A stretch of 64,000 nt of DNA. Origin: G965218495 sp965218495 (GTDB lineage: Bacteria > Bacteroidota > Rhodothermia > Rhodothermales > Bin80). The notes below the pieces were generated by a model. It was given only the letters and a program-made list of their open reading frames with translations, ran no database searches and was not told the DNA's origin. Within the stretch, counting starts at the first letter, position 1, and every line of letters starts with the position of its first letter. Shown one piece after another: positions 44,652-53,630 of this stretch. The translations under genes were made by a program, and so were the position numbers. The stretch covers positions 1,736,001 to 1,800,000 of the forward strand of contig OZ244626.1 in assembly GCA_965218495.1 (NCBI GenBank), written 5' to 3'.

Positions 44652-45137
44652 ATGCGGCATATTCTTCCAGCCCTCCTGTTGGTCCTCTACGCCTGTGCCA
44701 ACGACAATAGCAGTGATCCCGCAGCACAGACTGAAGAAAGGGAAGAGTCCATCCCCTTCCGCATCGACGGAGTGCTGGACATCCATCGTGACGGCGAAAC
44801 GCTCGTAATGATAGAAATCGAGATAGCCGACAACGACTCTACGCGAGAGCGCGGCATGATGCAGCGTACCGATTTCCCGGAACGAAGCGGGATGCTGTTC
44901 CTCTTCGATGAGGAAACCATGCAGCAGTTCTGGATGGGCAACACGCCGCTCGCGCTCGACTTGCTCTTTATCGACGCAGACTCGCAAATCGTGGACTTTG
45001 CCAAGTACGCCGTGCCCTTTTCCAACGCGCCACTGGCTTCGCGGTCACCGGCCCAGTACGTATTGGAGGTGCCCGCCGGCTGGGTCGATTCTAACGGAAT
45101 TGTAGAGGGCGACCGCGCCCGCTGGCGTCGTCACTAG
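44652..45137 (+). CDS. DUF192 lipoprotein, second of a tandem pair
   Basis: 161 residues. Lipoprotein signal MRHILPALLLVLYACANDN. Core STRERGMMQRTDFPERSGML, QFWMGNTPLALDLLFIDADS and AQYVLEVPAGWVDSNGI match the upstream protein over its whole length, so the pair arose by tandem duplication. It starts four bases after the first copy ends. Its last bases overlap the convergent Fe-S carrier gene. Confidence 0.8.
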   Translation: MRHILPALLLVLYACANDNSSDPAAQTEEREESIPFRIDGVLDIHRDGETLVMIEIEIADNDSTRERGMMQRTDFPERSGMLFLFDEETMQQFWMGNTPLALDLLFIDADSQIVDFAKYAVPFSNAPLASRSPAQYVLEVPAGWVDSNGIVEGDRARWRRH

Positions 45138-45466
45138 AACCCGAAGGACTCGCCGCAAGCGCAGGTGCGTGCGGCCTGCGTATTCTGGAAGTGGAAGCCC
45201 TTTCCATCCAGGCCGTCTGTGAAATCAAGCTCAATGTCTTCCATGTACAGGCTGCTTCGCCGGTCTATTGCGATGAAAAACTCGCCGGCTTGCACCAAGT
45301 GATCCCCGTCATGCCGAGCAGTATCCCAGCCCAGGTCATACGTCAGACCGGAACAGCCGCCAGGCACAACCGCTACGCGGAGCATGTGAGACTCGCTGCT
45401 TACGGCTTCATCACGCGCGATCTGACGAATCCGATCCAACGCGCGCGGCGTGATGCTGAATTTCAT
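45134..45466 (-). CDS. A-type iron-sulphur carrier (IscA/SufA/ErpA family)
   Basis: 110 residues from the ATG at 45466 (MKFSITPRALDRIRQIA). The three cluster-binding cysteines are in VVPGGCSGLTYDLGW and ARTCACGESFGF. FIAIDRRSSLYMEDIELDF is also typical. It takes Fe-S clusters from the Suf scaffold to target proteins. It diverges from sufB by about 145 bp, so the two may share a control region. Upstream in-frame ATGs (45496, 45514) would add atypical basic residues. Confidence 0.88.
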   Translation of the reverse strand: MKFSITPRALDRIRQIARDEAVSSESHMLRVAVVPGGCSGLTYDLGWDTARHDGDHLVQAGEFFIAIDRRSSLYMEDIELDFTDGLDGKGFHFQNTQAARTCACGESFGF

Positions 45467-45610
45467 ATCTGGTAGGGTAAGTAGGTTGCGGCCCATTCTT
45501 GGGCGCGACTTCACCTTGCTTCCATGTTAGGCATAGAAACAGTAAACGCTTATGAGGGTACACCTGTTCTGTTTGCAGATAAGTATGCTGCTGGTCATCT
45601 TGAGGGCTCC

Positions 45611-47068
45611 ATGAACACCGACACCCAGTATCTACACGAGGTTGCCGCCACCGATTATGAGCATGGCTGGGTAACCGACATCGTCTCCGACACGATTCCG
45701 AAGGGGCTCAACGAGGACATCGTCCGCCTCATCTCAGCTAAGAAACAAGACCCGGACTGGATGCTGGAAAGCCGCCTGCGCGCATTCCGGTACTGGCAGA
45801 GCCTGGAGAATTCGGATCAGCGCCCGACGTGGGCCCACCTTGATATCCCCGAGATCAACTTCCAGGACATCATTTACTACTCAGCGCCAGGCAACAAGCC
45901 GAAGTATGAGAGCCTGGACGAGGTTGATCCCGAGGTCTTGCGCACCTTTGAGCGGCTTGGTATTCCGCTTCTAGAGCAGAAGCTCCTCTCGGGCGTGGCG
46001 GTCGACGCTGTAATCGACAGCGTGTCCGTAGCGACCAGCTTCAAGGAAGAACTTGCCGAGCACGGCATCATCTTTTGCTCCTTCACCGAAGCGATCGAAA
46101 AGCACCCTGAGCTCGTGAAGAAGTACATGGGCTCGGTCGTGCCACACACCGACAACTTCTATGCGGCACTCAATGCTGCGGTATTCAGCGACGGGTCGTT
46201 CTGCTACATCCCGCCCGGAGTTCGCTGCCCCATGGAACTGTCTACCTACTTCCGCATCAACCAAGCGGGCACAGGCCAGTTTGAGCGCACGCTGATCGTA
46301 GCGGACGAGGGCTCATACGTTTCCTACCTGGAAGGCTGTACGGCGCCCAGACGAGACGACAATCAGCTGCATGCCGCCGTGGTGGAAATTATCGCCCACA
46401 AAGACGCGGAGGTAAAGTACTCTACGATCCAGAACTGGTATCCCGGTGACTCCTCTGGCACCGGCGGCGTATTCAATTTTGTCACAAAGCGCGGTATATG
46501 TCGTGGGGATCGGTCCAAGATTTCGTGGACCCAGCTGGAAACCGGCTCTGCGATCACCTGGAAGTACCCCAGCGTCATCCTCAAGGGTGACAACAGCAAG
46601 GGCGAATTCTATTCGGTCGCCTTTACAAAAGGACGGCAACAGGCGGACACGGGTACAAAAATGGTGCACCTGGGCCGCAACACGTCCAGTACCATTATCT
46701 CCAAAGGCATCTCGGCAGGTCATTCCAACAACAGCTACCGTGGCCTGGTACGCGTCAACAGGAACGCCGACAACGCACGAAACTTCTCCCAGTGCGACTC
46801 GATGCTTCTCGGTGATCGATGTGGCGCGCACACATTCCCCTACCTCGACACCAGCAACCCCACTGCGCAGGTGGAACATGAGGCGACCACCTCCAAGGTT
46901 GGGGAAGACCAGATCTTCTACTGCAAGCAGCGCGGCATCAGTGAGCAGGACGCTATCAAGCTTATCGTCAGCGGCTTCTGCCAGGAGATTCTCGCCAAGC
47001 TGCCCATGGAGTTCGCTGTTGAGGCACGCAAGCTGCTTGCTATCGAGTTGGAGGGGTCGGTTGGCTAG
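45611..47068 (+). CDS. sufB: Fe-S cluster assembly scaffold SufB
   Basis: 485 residues from the ATG at 45611, preceded by GAGGG; an ATG at 45524 would add 29 non-family residues. Signatures: LESRLRAFRYWQSLE, GVRCPMELSTYFRINQAGTG, EGCTAPRRDDNQLHAAVVEI, YSTIQNWYPGD, and SQCDSMLLGDRCGAHTFPYL. The conserved C-terminal ERQ-type region reads EDQIFYCKQRGISEQDAIKL. SufB with SufC and SufD builds Fe-S clusters in the cytoplasm. First gene of the suf operon. Confidence 0.96.
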   Translation: MNTDTQYLHEVAATDYEHGWVTDIVSDTIPKGLNEDIVRLISAKKQDPDWMLESRLRAFRYWQSLENSDQRPTWAHLDIPEINFQDIIYYSAPGNKPKYESLDEVDPEVLRTFERLGIPLLEQKLLSGVAVDAVIDSVSVATSFKEELAEHGIIFCSFTEAIEKHPELVKKYMGSVVPHTDNFYAALNAAVFSDGSFCYIPPGVRCPMELSTYFRINQAGTGQFERTLIVADEGSYVSYLEGCTAPRRDDNQLHAAVVEIIAHKDAEVKYSTIQNWYPGDSSGTGGVFNFVTKRGICRGDRSKISWTQLETGSAITWKYPSVILKGDNSKGEFYSVAFTKGRQQADTGTKMVHLGRNTSSTIISKGISAGHSNNSYRGLVRVNRNADNARNFSQCDSMLLGDRCGAHTFPYLDTSNPTAQVEHEATTSKVGEDQIFYCKQRGISEQDAIKLIVSGFCQEILAKLPMEFAVEARKLLAIELEGSVG

Positions 47069-47100
47069 GATGCCCCCCCCCGCTGAACAAGACTACATAT

Positions 47101-47865
47101 ATGGGACCAATTCTTGAAATTCAGAATCTCAGGGCTTCCGTGGACGGGATACCCATCCTTAAGGGCGTCGACCTTACGGTTCACATGGGCGAACTCCACG
47201 CCATCATGGGTCCCAACGGATCCGGCAAGAGTACGCTCGCATCGGTGCTCGCGGGCCGTGAAGAATATGAGGTAGATGCTGGCACCGTGCACTATCAGGG
47301 GGAGGATCTACTGGAGATGGAGGTTGACGAGCGGGCACGAGAAGGCCTGTTTCTGGCATTCCAATATCCGGTGGAGCTTCCGGGCGTCAGCATGATGAAT
47401 TTCCTCAAGCAGGCCGTCAACTCGGTTCGAGCACATCGGGGCCAACCCCCTCTTGGCGCTGCTGCGCTCTTGCGGCTGGCGCGAGAAAAGGCAGCGCTGA
47501 TTGACCTTGACAGCAGGCTGAAAAGGCGCTCGGTCAACGAAGGCTTTTCCGGGGGCGAGAAGAAGCGCAACGAGATATTCCAGCTCGCGATGTTGGATCC
47601 GCGCCTGGCGATCATGGACGAAACCGATTCGGGCCTCGACATTGACGCCTTGCGAAGTGTAGCCGACGGAGTCAATGTCCTGCGGACGAAGGATCGCGCC
47701 TTTGTTGTCATTACGCACTACCAGAGGCTGTTGGACTATATCGTGCCGGATTTCGTCCATGTGATGTATGACGGGCGTATTGCACTGAGCGGTGGCCCGG
47801 AGCTCGCCTTGGAGCTTGAGTCACGCGGGTATGACTGGGTCGCCCAAGAAGCCGTACCGGCATAA
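47101..47865 (+). CDS. sufC: Fe-S assembly ATPase SufC
   Basis: 254 residues. Walker A GPNGSGKS at 37-44, ABC signature GFSGGEKKRNEIFQLAMLDP, Walker B AIMDETDSGLDIDALR, then VITHYQRLLDYIVPDFVHVM, all as in SufC. It energises the SufBCD complex. It lies 32 bp after sufB and 5 bp before sufD. Confidence 0.96.
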   Translation: MGPILEIQNLRASVDGIPILKGVDLTVHMGELHAIMGPNGSGKSTLASVLAGREEYEVDAGTVHYQGEDLLEMEVDERAREGLFLAFQYPVELPGVSMMNFLKQAVNSVRAHRGQPPLGAAALLRLAREKAALIDLDSRLKRRSVNEGFSGGEKKRNEIFQLAMLDPRLAIMDETDSGLDIDALRSVADGVNVLRTKDRAFVVITHYQRLLDYIVPDFVHVMYDGRIALSGGPELALELESRGYDWVAQEAVPA

Positions 47866-47870
47866 AGCGG

Positions 47871-49187
47871 ATGACGACCACTGCCAAGATGCGTGGCCCT
47901 TTGGAAAAGCGCTACGTAGAAGCATTCAACCGGCTCTTTGGGCCAAGCCTTAACGGTGAGCCCAGCTTCCTGCGCAACCTGCGCCACGAAGCAATTGACT
48001 GCTTTAGCAGTCTGGGTTTTCCGGGCAAGAAAGACGAGGCCTGGAAATACACGAGCATGTCCGCCATCCTGGGTGCCCCACTCACAATTGGAGACCTGGG
48101 CCATCCGCCAGGGCCCATTCGCGGCATAGACGGACTGGATGCCCATGTTGGTGTCTTTATTGACGGAAGCTTCAGCGCCAGCCATTCGACGTTGGCGTCC
48201 CTGCCGACCGGCGTAATGGTAACTGGTATCAAGGATGCCCCGCAGGCACTTGTAGAGGCGCACCTTACCCGGCAGGCTGATGTCAGCCGTTACCCGTTTA
48301 TCGCACTTAACACCGCATTCATCCGCGACGTCGCCTTCGTTCATGTGCCCGATGGCGTAACGCTCGAAAAGCCGATCCACCTTGTTCACGTGCTGACGGG
48401 CGCAGCCGCCACGCTGGCCCAGCCACGCACCCTAGTCATCGCAGGAAGCCACGCGCAGTTTCGCTTCGTGGAAACGACGGAAGTCCAACTGCCCAACCCT
48501 TCCTTCATCAACAGTGTAGCCGAGGTGTACGTTGGACCGGGTGCCCACGTGTCGCGGTTTGAGATACAGGATCTACCTGCGTATATTAGTCTCGTTAGCT
48601 CGATTGACGCGTATCAGAACGCTGGGAGCCACTTCCAGAACAACTGCTTCACCTTCGGCGGTGCTGTAGTGCGCAACAACGTTAGCATGCTTCCAGACGC
48701 CGAAGGCTGCGAGACCTTTTTGAACGGCTTGTTCGTCGCACGCGGGCGCTCGCATGTGGACAACCATACGCTGGTGGACCACGCCAAGCCAAACTGCTTC
48801 AGTTCTGAAAACTACCGAGGCATCCTGGACGAGCGTGCTACCGGCGTCTTTAACGGCAAGGTCCTGGTACGTCAAGATGCCCAGCAGATCAATGCCTACC
48901 AGACGAACAAGAGCATTGTCCTCACCAACACCGCGCGCATGTACGCTAAGCCGGAGCTTGAGATCTATGCCGACGATGTCAAGTGCAGTCACGGGGCGAC
49001 CACCGGGCAGCTGGATGAGGAGGCACTGTTTTATCTTCGGACACGCGGCCTGACGCTGTCAGATGCTCGCACGCTCTTGCTGCAGGCTTTTGCGCGCGAC
49101 ATCGTCGATAAGGTCCCGATCGAACCCCTGCGCAACGTGTTGGACCAGCGCTTAGCTCTTAGTCTAGCCCACCCATCACGTGCGTAG
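47871..49187 (+). CDS. sufD: Fe-S assembly protein SufD
   Basis: 438 residues. N-terminal FSSLGFPGKKDEAWKYTSMS, the usual SufD opening; the beta-helix core includes SFINSVAEVYVGPGAHVSRF and GRSHVDNHTLVDHAKPNCFS. The C terminus has DDVKCSHGATTGQLDEEALF, the SufB/SufD family block, and RTLLLQAFARDIVDKV. It pairs with SufB on the SufC dimer. The next gene starts 147 bp downstream. Confidence 0.95.
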   Translation: MTTTAKMRGPLEKRYVEAFNRLFGPSLNGEPSFLRNLRHEAIDCFSSLGFPGKKDEAWKYTSMSAILGAPLTIGDLGHPPGPIRGIDGLDAHVGVFIDGSFSASHSTLASLPTGVMVTGIKDAPQALVEAHLTRQADVSRYPFIALNTAFIRDVAFVHVPDGVTLEKPIHLVHVLTGAAATLAQPRTLVIAGSHAQFRFVETTEVQLPNPSFINSVAEVYVGPGAHVSRFEIQDLPAYISLVSSIDAYQNAGSHFQNNCFTFGGAVVRNNVSMLPDAEGCETFLNGLFVARGRSHVDNHTLVDHAKPNCFSSENYRGILDERATGVFNGKVLVRQDAQQINAYQTNKSIVLTNTARMYAKPELEIYADDVKCSHGATTGQLDEEALFYLRTRGLTLSDARTLLLQAFARDIVDKVPIEPLRNVLDQRLALSLAHPSRA

Positions 49188-49334
49188 ACAGTACTGGCAA
49201 TGGCCTGCTCTCTGGAGGAACACATTCACGGAAAATCATAGGCAGAACACTAATCAGAGCATGCGTGCCCCTGTTCGGCAATCTGAACACACGCATGCTA
49301 GAAGCAGCACACAACAAGCCCGAGGTCTTGCGCC

Positions 49335-51017
49335 ATGACTGCCTGTAGTAAAGCACGGGCCGACTTTCCCGCTCTGCGACAGCGGGTACACGGCAAACCA
49401 CTCGTCTTTCTGGACAGTGCCGCCAGTTCGCTCAAGCCACAGTCTGTTGTCGATCGTCTCGCACATTATTACGCCGTCGAGCACAGCAACGTGCATCGGG
49501 GCGTACACATCCTGAGCCAACAAGCAACCGACCACTTCGAAGGTGCAAGGCGTCAGATAGCGCGATACTTAAACGCGGCGCACACGCACGAAATAATCTT
49601 CACGCGCGGCACTACCGAGGCCATCAATCTCGTGGCAGACACCTTCGGTCGAAGCCGCGTCGGGCTTGGAGACGAGATCCTCGTCACGGGAATGGAGCAC
49701 CACTCCAACATGGTTCCCTGGCAAATGCTCTGCCAGGAGCGAGGAGCGAAGCTCAACATAATTCCGGTAGATGAGCGTGGAGAGCTGGAGATTGAGCACC
49801 TTGACTCGCTGCTTTCGTCGCGCACGCGGCTTGTCTCGGTTACACACGTATCCAATACCCTCGGAACCGTCACCCCGGTGCGGGAGATCATCGCTGCAGC
49901 ACATGCGCGAGACATCCCCGTCCTGGTGGACGGGGCCCAGGCAGCACCCCATTGCCGCATCGATGTCCAAGACCTGGACTGCGACTTCTATTGCCTTAGC
50001 GGCCACAAGGTGTACGGACCTACAGGTATCGGTGTCCTCTACGGCAAGGAAGCACTGTTGAATGCCATACCGCCTTGGCAGGGAGGCGGTGACATGATCC
50101 AGTCTGTGACGTATGACACCTTTACGCATGACACGCTGCCGCACAAGTTCGAGGCCGGAACGCCGCACATCGCGGGCGTCATAGGTTTGGCCGCGGCGTT
50201 GGACTACATGGAGAAAGTGGGCATAGAGGCCATCGGGGCCCATGAGGCAGAACTTCTCAAATACGCGCACGAAAAGCTCCTCGATCTGGGCGGCGTAAGG
50301 TTGATTGGCACTGCAGCCCATAAGGCTGGCGTGATCAGCTTCCTCGTGGACCACGCACATCCCTATGACGTTGGGAAGCTGTTGGATGAACAAGGCATAG
50401 CGGTGCGCGTAGGTCATCATTGTACGATGCCACTGATGATGCGGCTGGGGATTCCGGGCACAGTGCGCGCCTCGCTGGGGCTCTACAACACGCGCGAAGA
50501 CATCGATCGGCTAGTCGAGGGTGTGCGTTTTGCGCAGGTGCAACTCAGCGCCATCAAGGCCCGGGCGCATGCCACTCCGACCGTCAACGGTTCCTTCAGG
50601 GAACGGGAACGCGCCTTGCTAGACGACTTTGCGCTGTTCGAGACCAGCGACGAAAAGCGCGAATACCTCATGGAACTCGGCGAAAACCTGCCGGCTTACA
50701 ATGCAGCCTACCGCACTGAGGACTACCGGATCAATGGCTGCCAGTCTATGGTGTGGCTGCGCACGGAGCAACAGGGAGACTGCCTGCATTTCCTGGCAGA
50801 CAGCGACGCGCTGATCACCAAGGGCATGATCGCGCTCATGGTCTACCTGCTTACCGGCATGACTCCTCAAGCCATTTACGACCTGGACTTGGACAATGTC
50901 ATTGCCCGTATCGGTCTGCCCAGCCTCGTCACGGCGAGGCGCAAGAATGGCCTAGCCAGCATGGCTGCCCGCATAAAACGAGATGCCTTGAAGCATGGAG
51001 CCAGAAATAGTCAATAA
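49335..51017 (+). CDS. sufS-sufE: SufS cysteine desulfurase fused to SufE
   Basis: 560 residues. Residues 1-~410 are SufS: LVFLDSAASSLKPQSVV, EHHSNMVPWQ, the PLP lysine K225 in CLSGHKVYGPTG, and the sulphur-transfer cysteine C363 in VRVGHHCTMP. Residues ~413-555 are SufE: LLDDFALFETSDEKREYLME, the acceptor cysteine C469 in INGCQSMVWL, and ITKGMIALMVYLLTGMTPQA. In most bacteria these are two proteins; here persulphide could pass within one chain. Both active cysteines are present. The stop lies 23 bases inside the sufT gene. Confidence 0.93.
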   Translation: MTACSKARADFPALRQRVHGKPLVFLDSAASSLKPQSVVDRLAHYYAVEHSNVHRGVHILSQQATDHFEGARRQIARYLNAAHTHEIIFTRGTTEAINLVADTFGRSRVGLGDEILVTGMEHHSNMVPWQMLCQERGAKLNIIPVDERGELEIEHLDSLLSSRTRLVSVTHVSNTLGTVTPVREIIAAAHARDIPVLVDGAQAAPHCRIDVQDLDCDFYCLSGHKVYGPTGIGVLYGKEALLNAIPPWQGGGDMIQSVTYDTFTHDTLPHKFEAGTPHIAGVIGLAAALDYMEKVGIEAIGAHEAELLKYAHEKLLDLGGVRLIGTAAHKAGVISFLVDHAHPYDVGKLLDEQGIAVRVGHHCTMPLMMRLGIPGTVRASLGLYNTREDIDRLVEGVRFAQVQLSAIKARAHATPTVNGSFRERERALLDDFALFETSDEKREYLMELGENLPAYNAAYRTEDYRINGCQSMVWLRTEQQGDCLHFLADSDALITKGMIALMVYLLTGMTPQAIYDLDLDNVIARIGLPSLVTARRKNGLASMAARIKRDALKHGARNSQ

Positions 51018-51330
51018 CGCATCCACTGCGGGCCTCGCCGAAGACGTCATAGATTCGATCCGGCAGATCTACGATCCCGAGATCCCAGTGAATGTGTACG
51101 ACCTGGGCTTAATCTATAAGATCCGGTTGGATGAGGATGACCGCGTTTTCGTCACGATGACCCTGACCACACCCAACTGCCCGGTAGCGGATAGCTTGCC
51201 AGCTCAGGTGGAATCTGTGGTCATGCTGACGGAGGGCGTTACCGATGCCCGTGTGGAGCTTACATTCAATCCTCCATTTACCATTGATATGATGTCCGAC
51301 GAGGCCAAGTTGGAGCTGGGATTACTTTGA
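50995..51330 (+). CDS. sufT: MIP18/DUF59-family Fe-S maturation protein SufT
   Basis: 111 residues. DVIDSIRQIYDPEIPVNVYD, DLGLIYKI, and TLTTPNCPVADSLPAQVESV (with the conserved Cys) are the DUF59 signatures, followed by VELTFNPPFTIDMMSDEAKL. SufT helps mature Fe-S proteins downstream of SufBCD. It overlaps the fused sufS-sufE gene by 23 bases, and the following gene's upstream ATG overlaps its stop. Confidence 0.9.
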   Translation: MEPEIVNNASTAGLAEDVIDSIRQIYDPEIPVNVYDLGLIYKIRLDEDDRVFVTMTLTTPNCPVADSLPAQVESVVMLTEGVTDARVELTFNPPFTIDMMSDEAKLELGLL

Positions 51331-51389
51331 TGCCAAGCGGCGGCGCAGCATTTCGGGCTGCTGCCGTGCAGCGAGCAACTGTGCCGCTG

Positions 51390-53630
51390 ATGGAATCGCG
51401 TTTACGCCTCGTCTTGCTGCTTCTCATATCTCTCTGGGCTGTTTCGGCTCAAGCCCAGGATGCTACCGTACGTGGCTTCGTCACGGATGCGGCCGACGGC
51501 CAGCCCCTGCAGGGAGTCAACGTCGCCGTCATGGATCAGACCGGTGCACTCCGTGGCAATGTGACTGATGATGATGGATTCTTCATAGTCGTCCGCCTTG
51601 CTCATGGGCAGTATACGATCCGCGCTTCCTACATAGGCTACCTGACCGTGGTAGACACGTTGATCCTGGAGCCGGGCAGCACGCATCGCATGCGCATTTC
51701 CCTAGAGCCCAGCGTGGAGCTCGGCGGTGAAGTCGTGGTTGAGGCCGAGCGCGAAGGGGGAGCCATGGTGGCGGCCGGACTGCAAACTGTCCGCCCGCGA
51801 GACATTGATCTGGTACCTACCGCAGACGTGTCAGGAGACCTTGTGTCCTATCTGGCAACCATGCCAGGGGTCGTATCGATCGGGGACCGCGGCGGTCAGG
51901 TGTTTATACGGGGCGGAGAACCTTCGCACAATCTGGCGCTGCTGGATGGGATGTACGTGTATCAGCCCTTTCACATTCTGGGGTTCTATTCCGCATTCAG
52001 TGCGGACATCCTGCGCAATGCGGACATCTATGCTGGTGCCTTCAGCAGCAAGTATTCAGGGCGCATGTCATCGGTCATTGATGTGCATTCGCGAAACGGC
52101 AACAGCCAGGAAATGCGGCGCACGATCTCGCTGGCACCATTCGTGAGCATGGGACTCCTGGAAGGCCCGCTAAAAAAGGGCACCATGTCCTTTCTGCTGT
52201 CTGCGCGTGCGTCTACGGTTGAGCGCATCGCTACGCAGTACATCGATCAGCCGCTCCCGTACACCTTTGGAGACTTTTTTGGCAAGCTGCACACCGTCAT
52301 TAACGAGAGTCACCAGTTTTCCATCAGCGCCATCCGCACGTACGACCGCGGCAACTTGGAGCACAACATAGCAGACCCGGAGCAGATCCGTTGGCACAAC
52401 ATGGCGTACGGACTGCGCTACCTCGTCGCGCCACCGACCTTGCCCATCCTGGGAGAGGTGCTTTTCTCTGTTTCCGAGCTCAAGATGGAGTTGGGGCCGG
52501 AAGAGGAGCCTGTGCGCAGTACTGCCATCGACGGGTTCAACCTGGCGGTGAACGTGACCAATTTCGGGCAGCGAACGCAGGTGGATTGGGGCTTTTTTCT
52601 GCGCGCACCCCGGCTGGATGCTGAGTTGGGCGGGCTGTACCAGAACCTGGACTTCACCAGCGACCGGATCTTGGCTACCGGCGCCTACATTGAGCCCGAG
52701 GTAGGAATCACCGACGAACTTGAACTGCGCGCCGGCGTGGTCGTGCAGTTTCTTGGTGACCAGGGTCTTCACGCCGAGCCTCGCTTGCGCCTGCTCTATG
52801 ACCTGGGTAAGCACCAGTTCAGCGTTGCCGGCGGCATTTACCGGCAGGAAGCGGTTGGCCTAAATGACCGGCGGGATGCGACGAACATCTTCACGGCGTG
52901 GGCAGGATCACCGACTGGCAACCTTCCCAACTCCGTCCACGCCCTCGCAGGCTACCAAGTCGCACCCTTACCCTGGCTTCGAGTTAGCGTCGAATCCTTC
53001 TATAAGAGTCTCTCAAGCCTGTTTGTGTCGGAGTGGACCGCGTTTCCACGCTTTACGACAAATCTGCAGGAAGCCTCGGGGCGTGCCCTCGGCCTGGACG
53101 TGCGCCTCGAATTGCAACGGCCGCGCCTGTACGCCTTTCTCAACTACGGCCTGTCGTCGGTTGAATACAATGCGATGCAGGAGTCGCTGCCCATATGGTT
53201 TGGTACAGACGAGGTGCGCTACCGGCCGCCGCATGATCGGCGTCACCAGCTAAACGCGCTCACAAGCTTCGCTCTGAGTAAATTCGATATCAGCATTCGA
53301 TGGAATGTAGGCAGTGGTCTGCCTTACAGCCAGATCCGCGGCTTTGACGGATTCGTCCTGATGGACGGCCCGACGGATGTCAGGCGCGAGTCTGGACAGG
53401 CGCGAGTCATCTACGACCAGCCCTTCCGGGGCGTGCTTCCCACGTACCACAGACTTGATATTTCGGTGGAGCGTGTGTTTCAGTACCGGGACGACTCCTT
53501 CATCACGTTGCAGGCTGGCCTAATAAACGCCTGCGATCAAGCCAACGTATTCGCCCTGGATATCTTCACACTCCGGCGAAGTGATCAGCTGCCGCTGATT
53601 CCGACGGCTGGCATAAAATTTGAGTTTTGA
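51390..53630 (+). CDS. TonB-dependent outer-membrane receptor
   Basis: 746 residues from the ATG at 51390, where a clean signal peptide begins (MESRLRLVLLLLISLWAVSA). An ATG at 51330 overlapping the sufT stop would add 20 residues. A carboxypeptidase-regulatory-like domain follows (ATVRGFVTDAADGQPLQGVN). The plug carries MPGVVSIGDRGGQVFIRGGE and LLDGMYVYQPFHILGFYSAF, and the barrel ends AGIKFEF. Ligand unknown. Its stop overlaps the DUF4249-like gene, a frequent partner arrangement in Bacteroidota. Grouping behind suf genes might mean iron-related uptake, but this is weak inference. Confidence 0.85.
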   Translation: MESRLRLVLLLLISLWAVSAQAQDATVRGFVTDAADGQPLQGVNVAVMDQTGALRGNVTDDDGFFIVVRLAHGQYTIRASYIGYLTVVDTLILEPGSTHRMRISLEPSVELGGEVVVEAEREGGAMVAAGLQTVRPRDIDLVPTADVSGDLVSYLATMPGVVSIGDRGGQVFIRGGEPSHNLALLDGMYVYQPFHILGFYSAFSADILRNADIYAGAFSSKYSGRMSSVIDVHSRNGNSQEMRRTISLAPFVSMGLLEGPLKKGTMSFLLSARASTVERIATQYIDQPLPYTFGDFFGKLHTVINESHQFSISAIRTYDRGNLEHNIADPEQIRWHNMAYGLRYLVAPPTLPILGEVLFSVSELKMELGPEEEPVRSTAIDGFNLAVNVTNFGQRTQVDWGFFLRAPRLDAELGGLYQNLDFTSDRILATGAYIEPEVGITDELELRAGVVVQFLGDQGLHAEPRLRLLYDLGKHQFSVAGGIYRQEAVGLNDRRDATNIFTAWAGSPTGNLPNSVHALAGYQVAPLPWLRVSVESFYKSLSSLFVSEWTAFPRFTTNLQEASGRALGLDVRLELQRPRLYAFLNYGLSSVEYNAMQESLPIWFGTDEVRYRPPHDRRHQLNALTSFALSKFDISIRWNVGSGLPYSQIRGFDGFVLMDGPTDVRRESGQARVIYDQPFRGVLPTYHRLDISVERVFQYRDDSFITLQAGLINACDQANVFALDIFTLRRSDQLPLIPTAGIKFEF

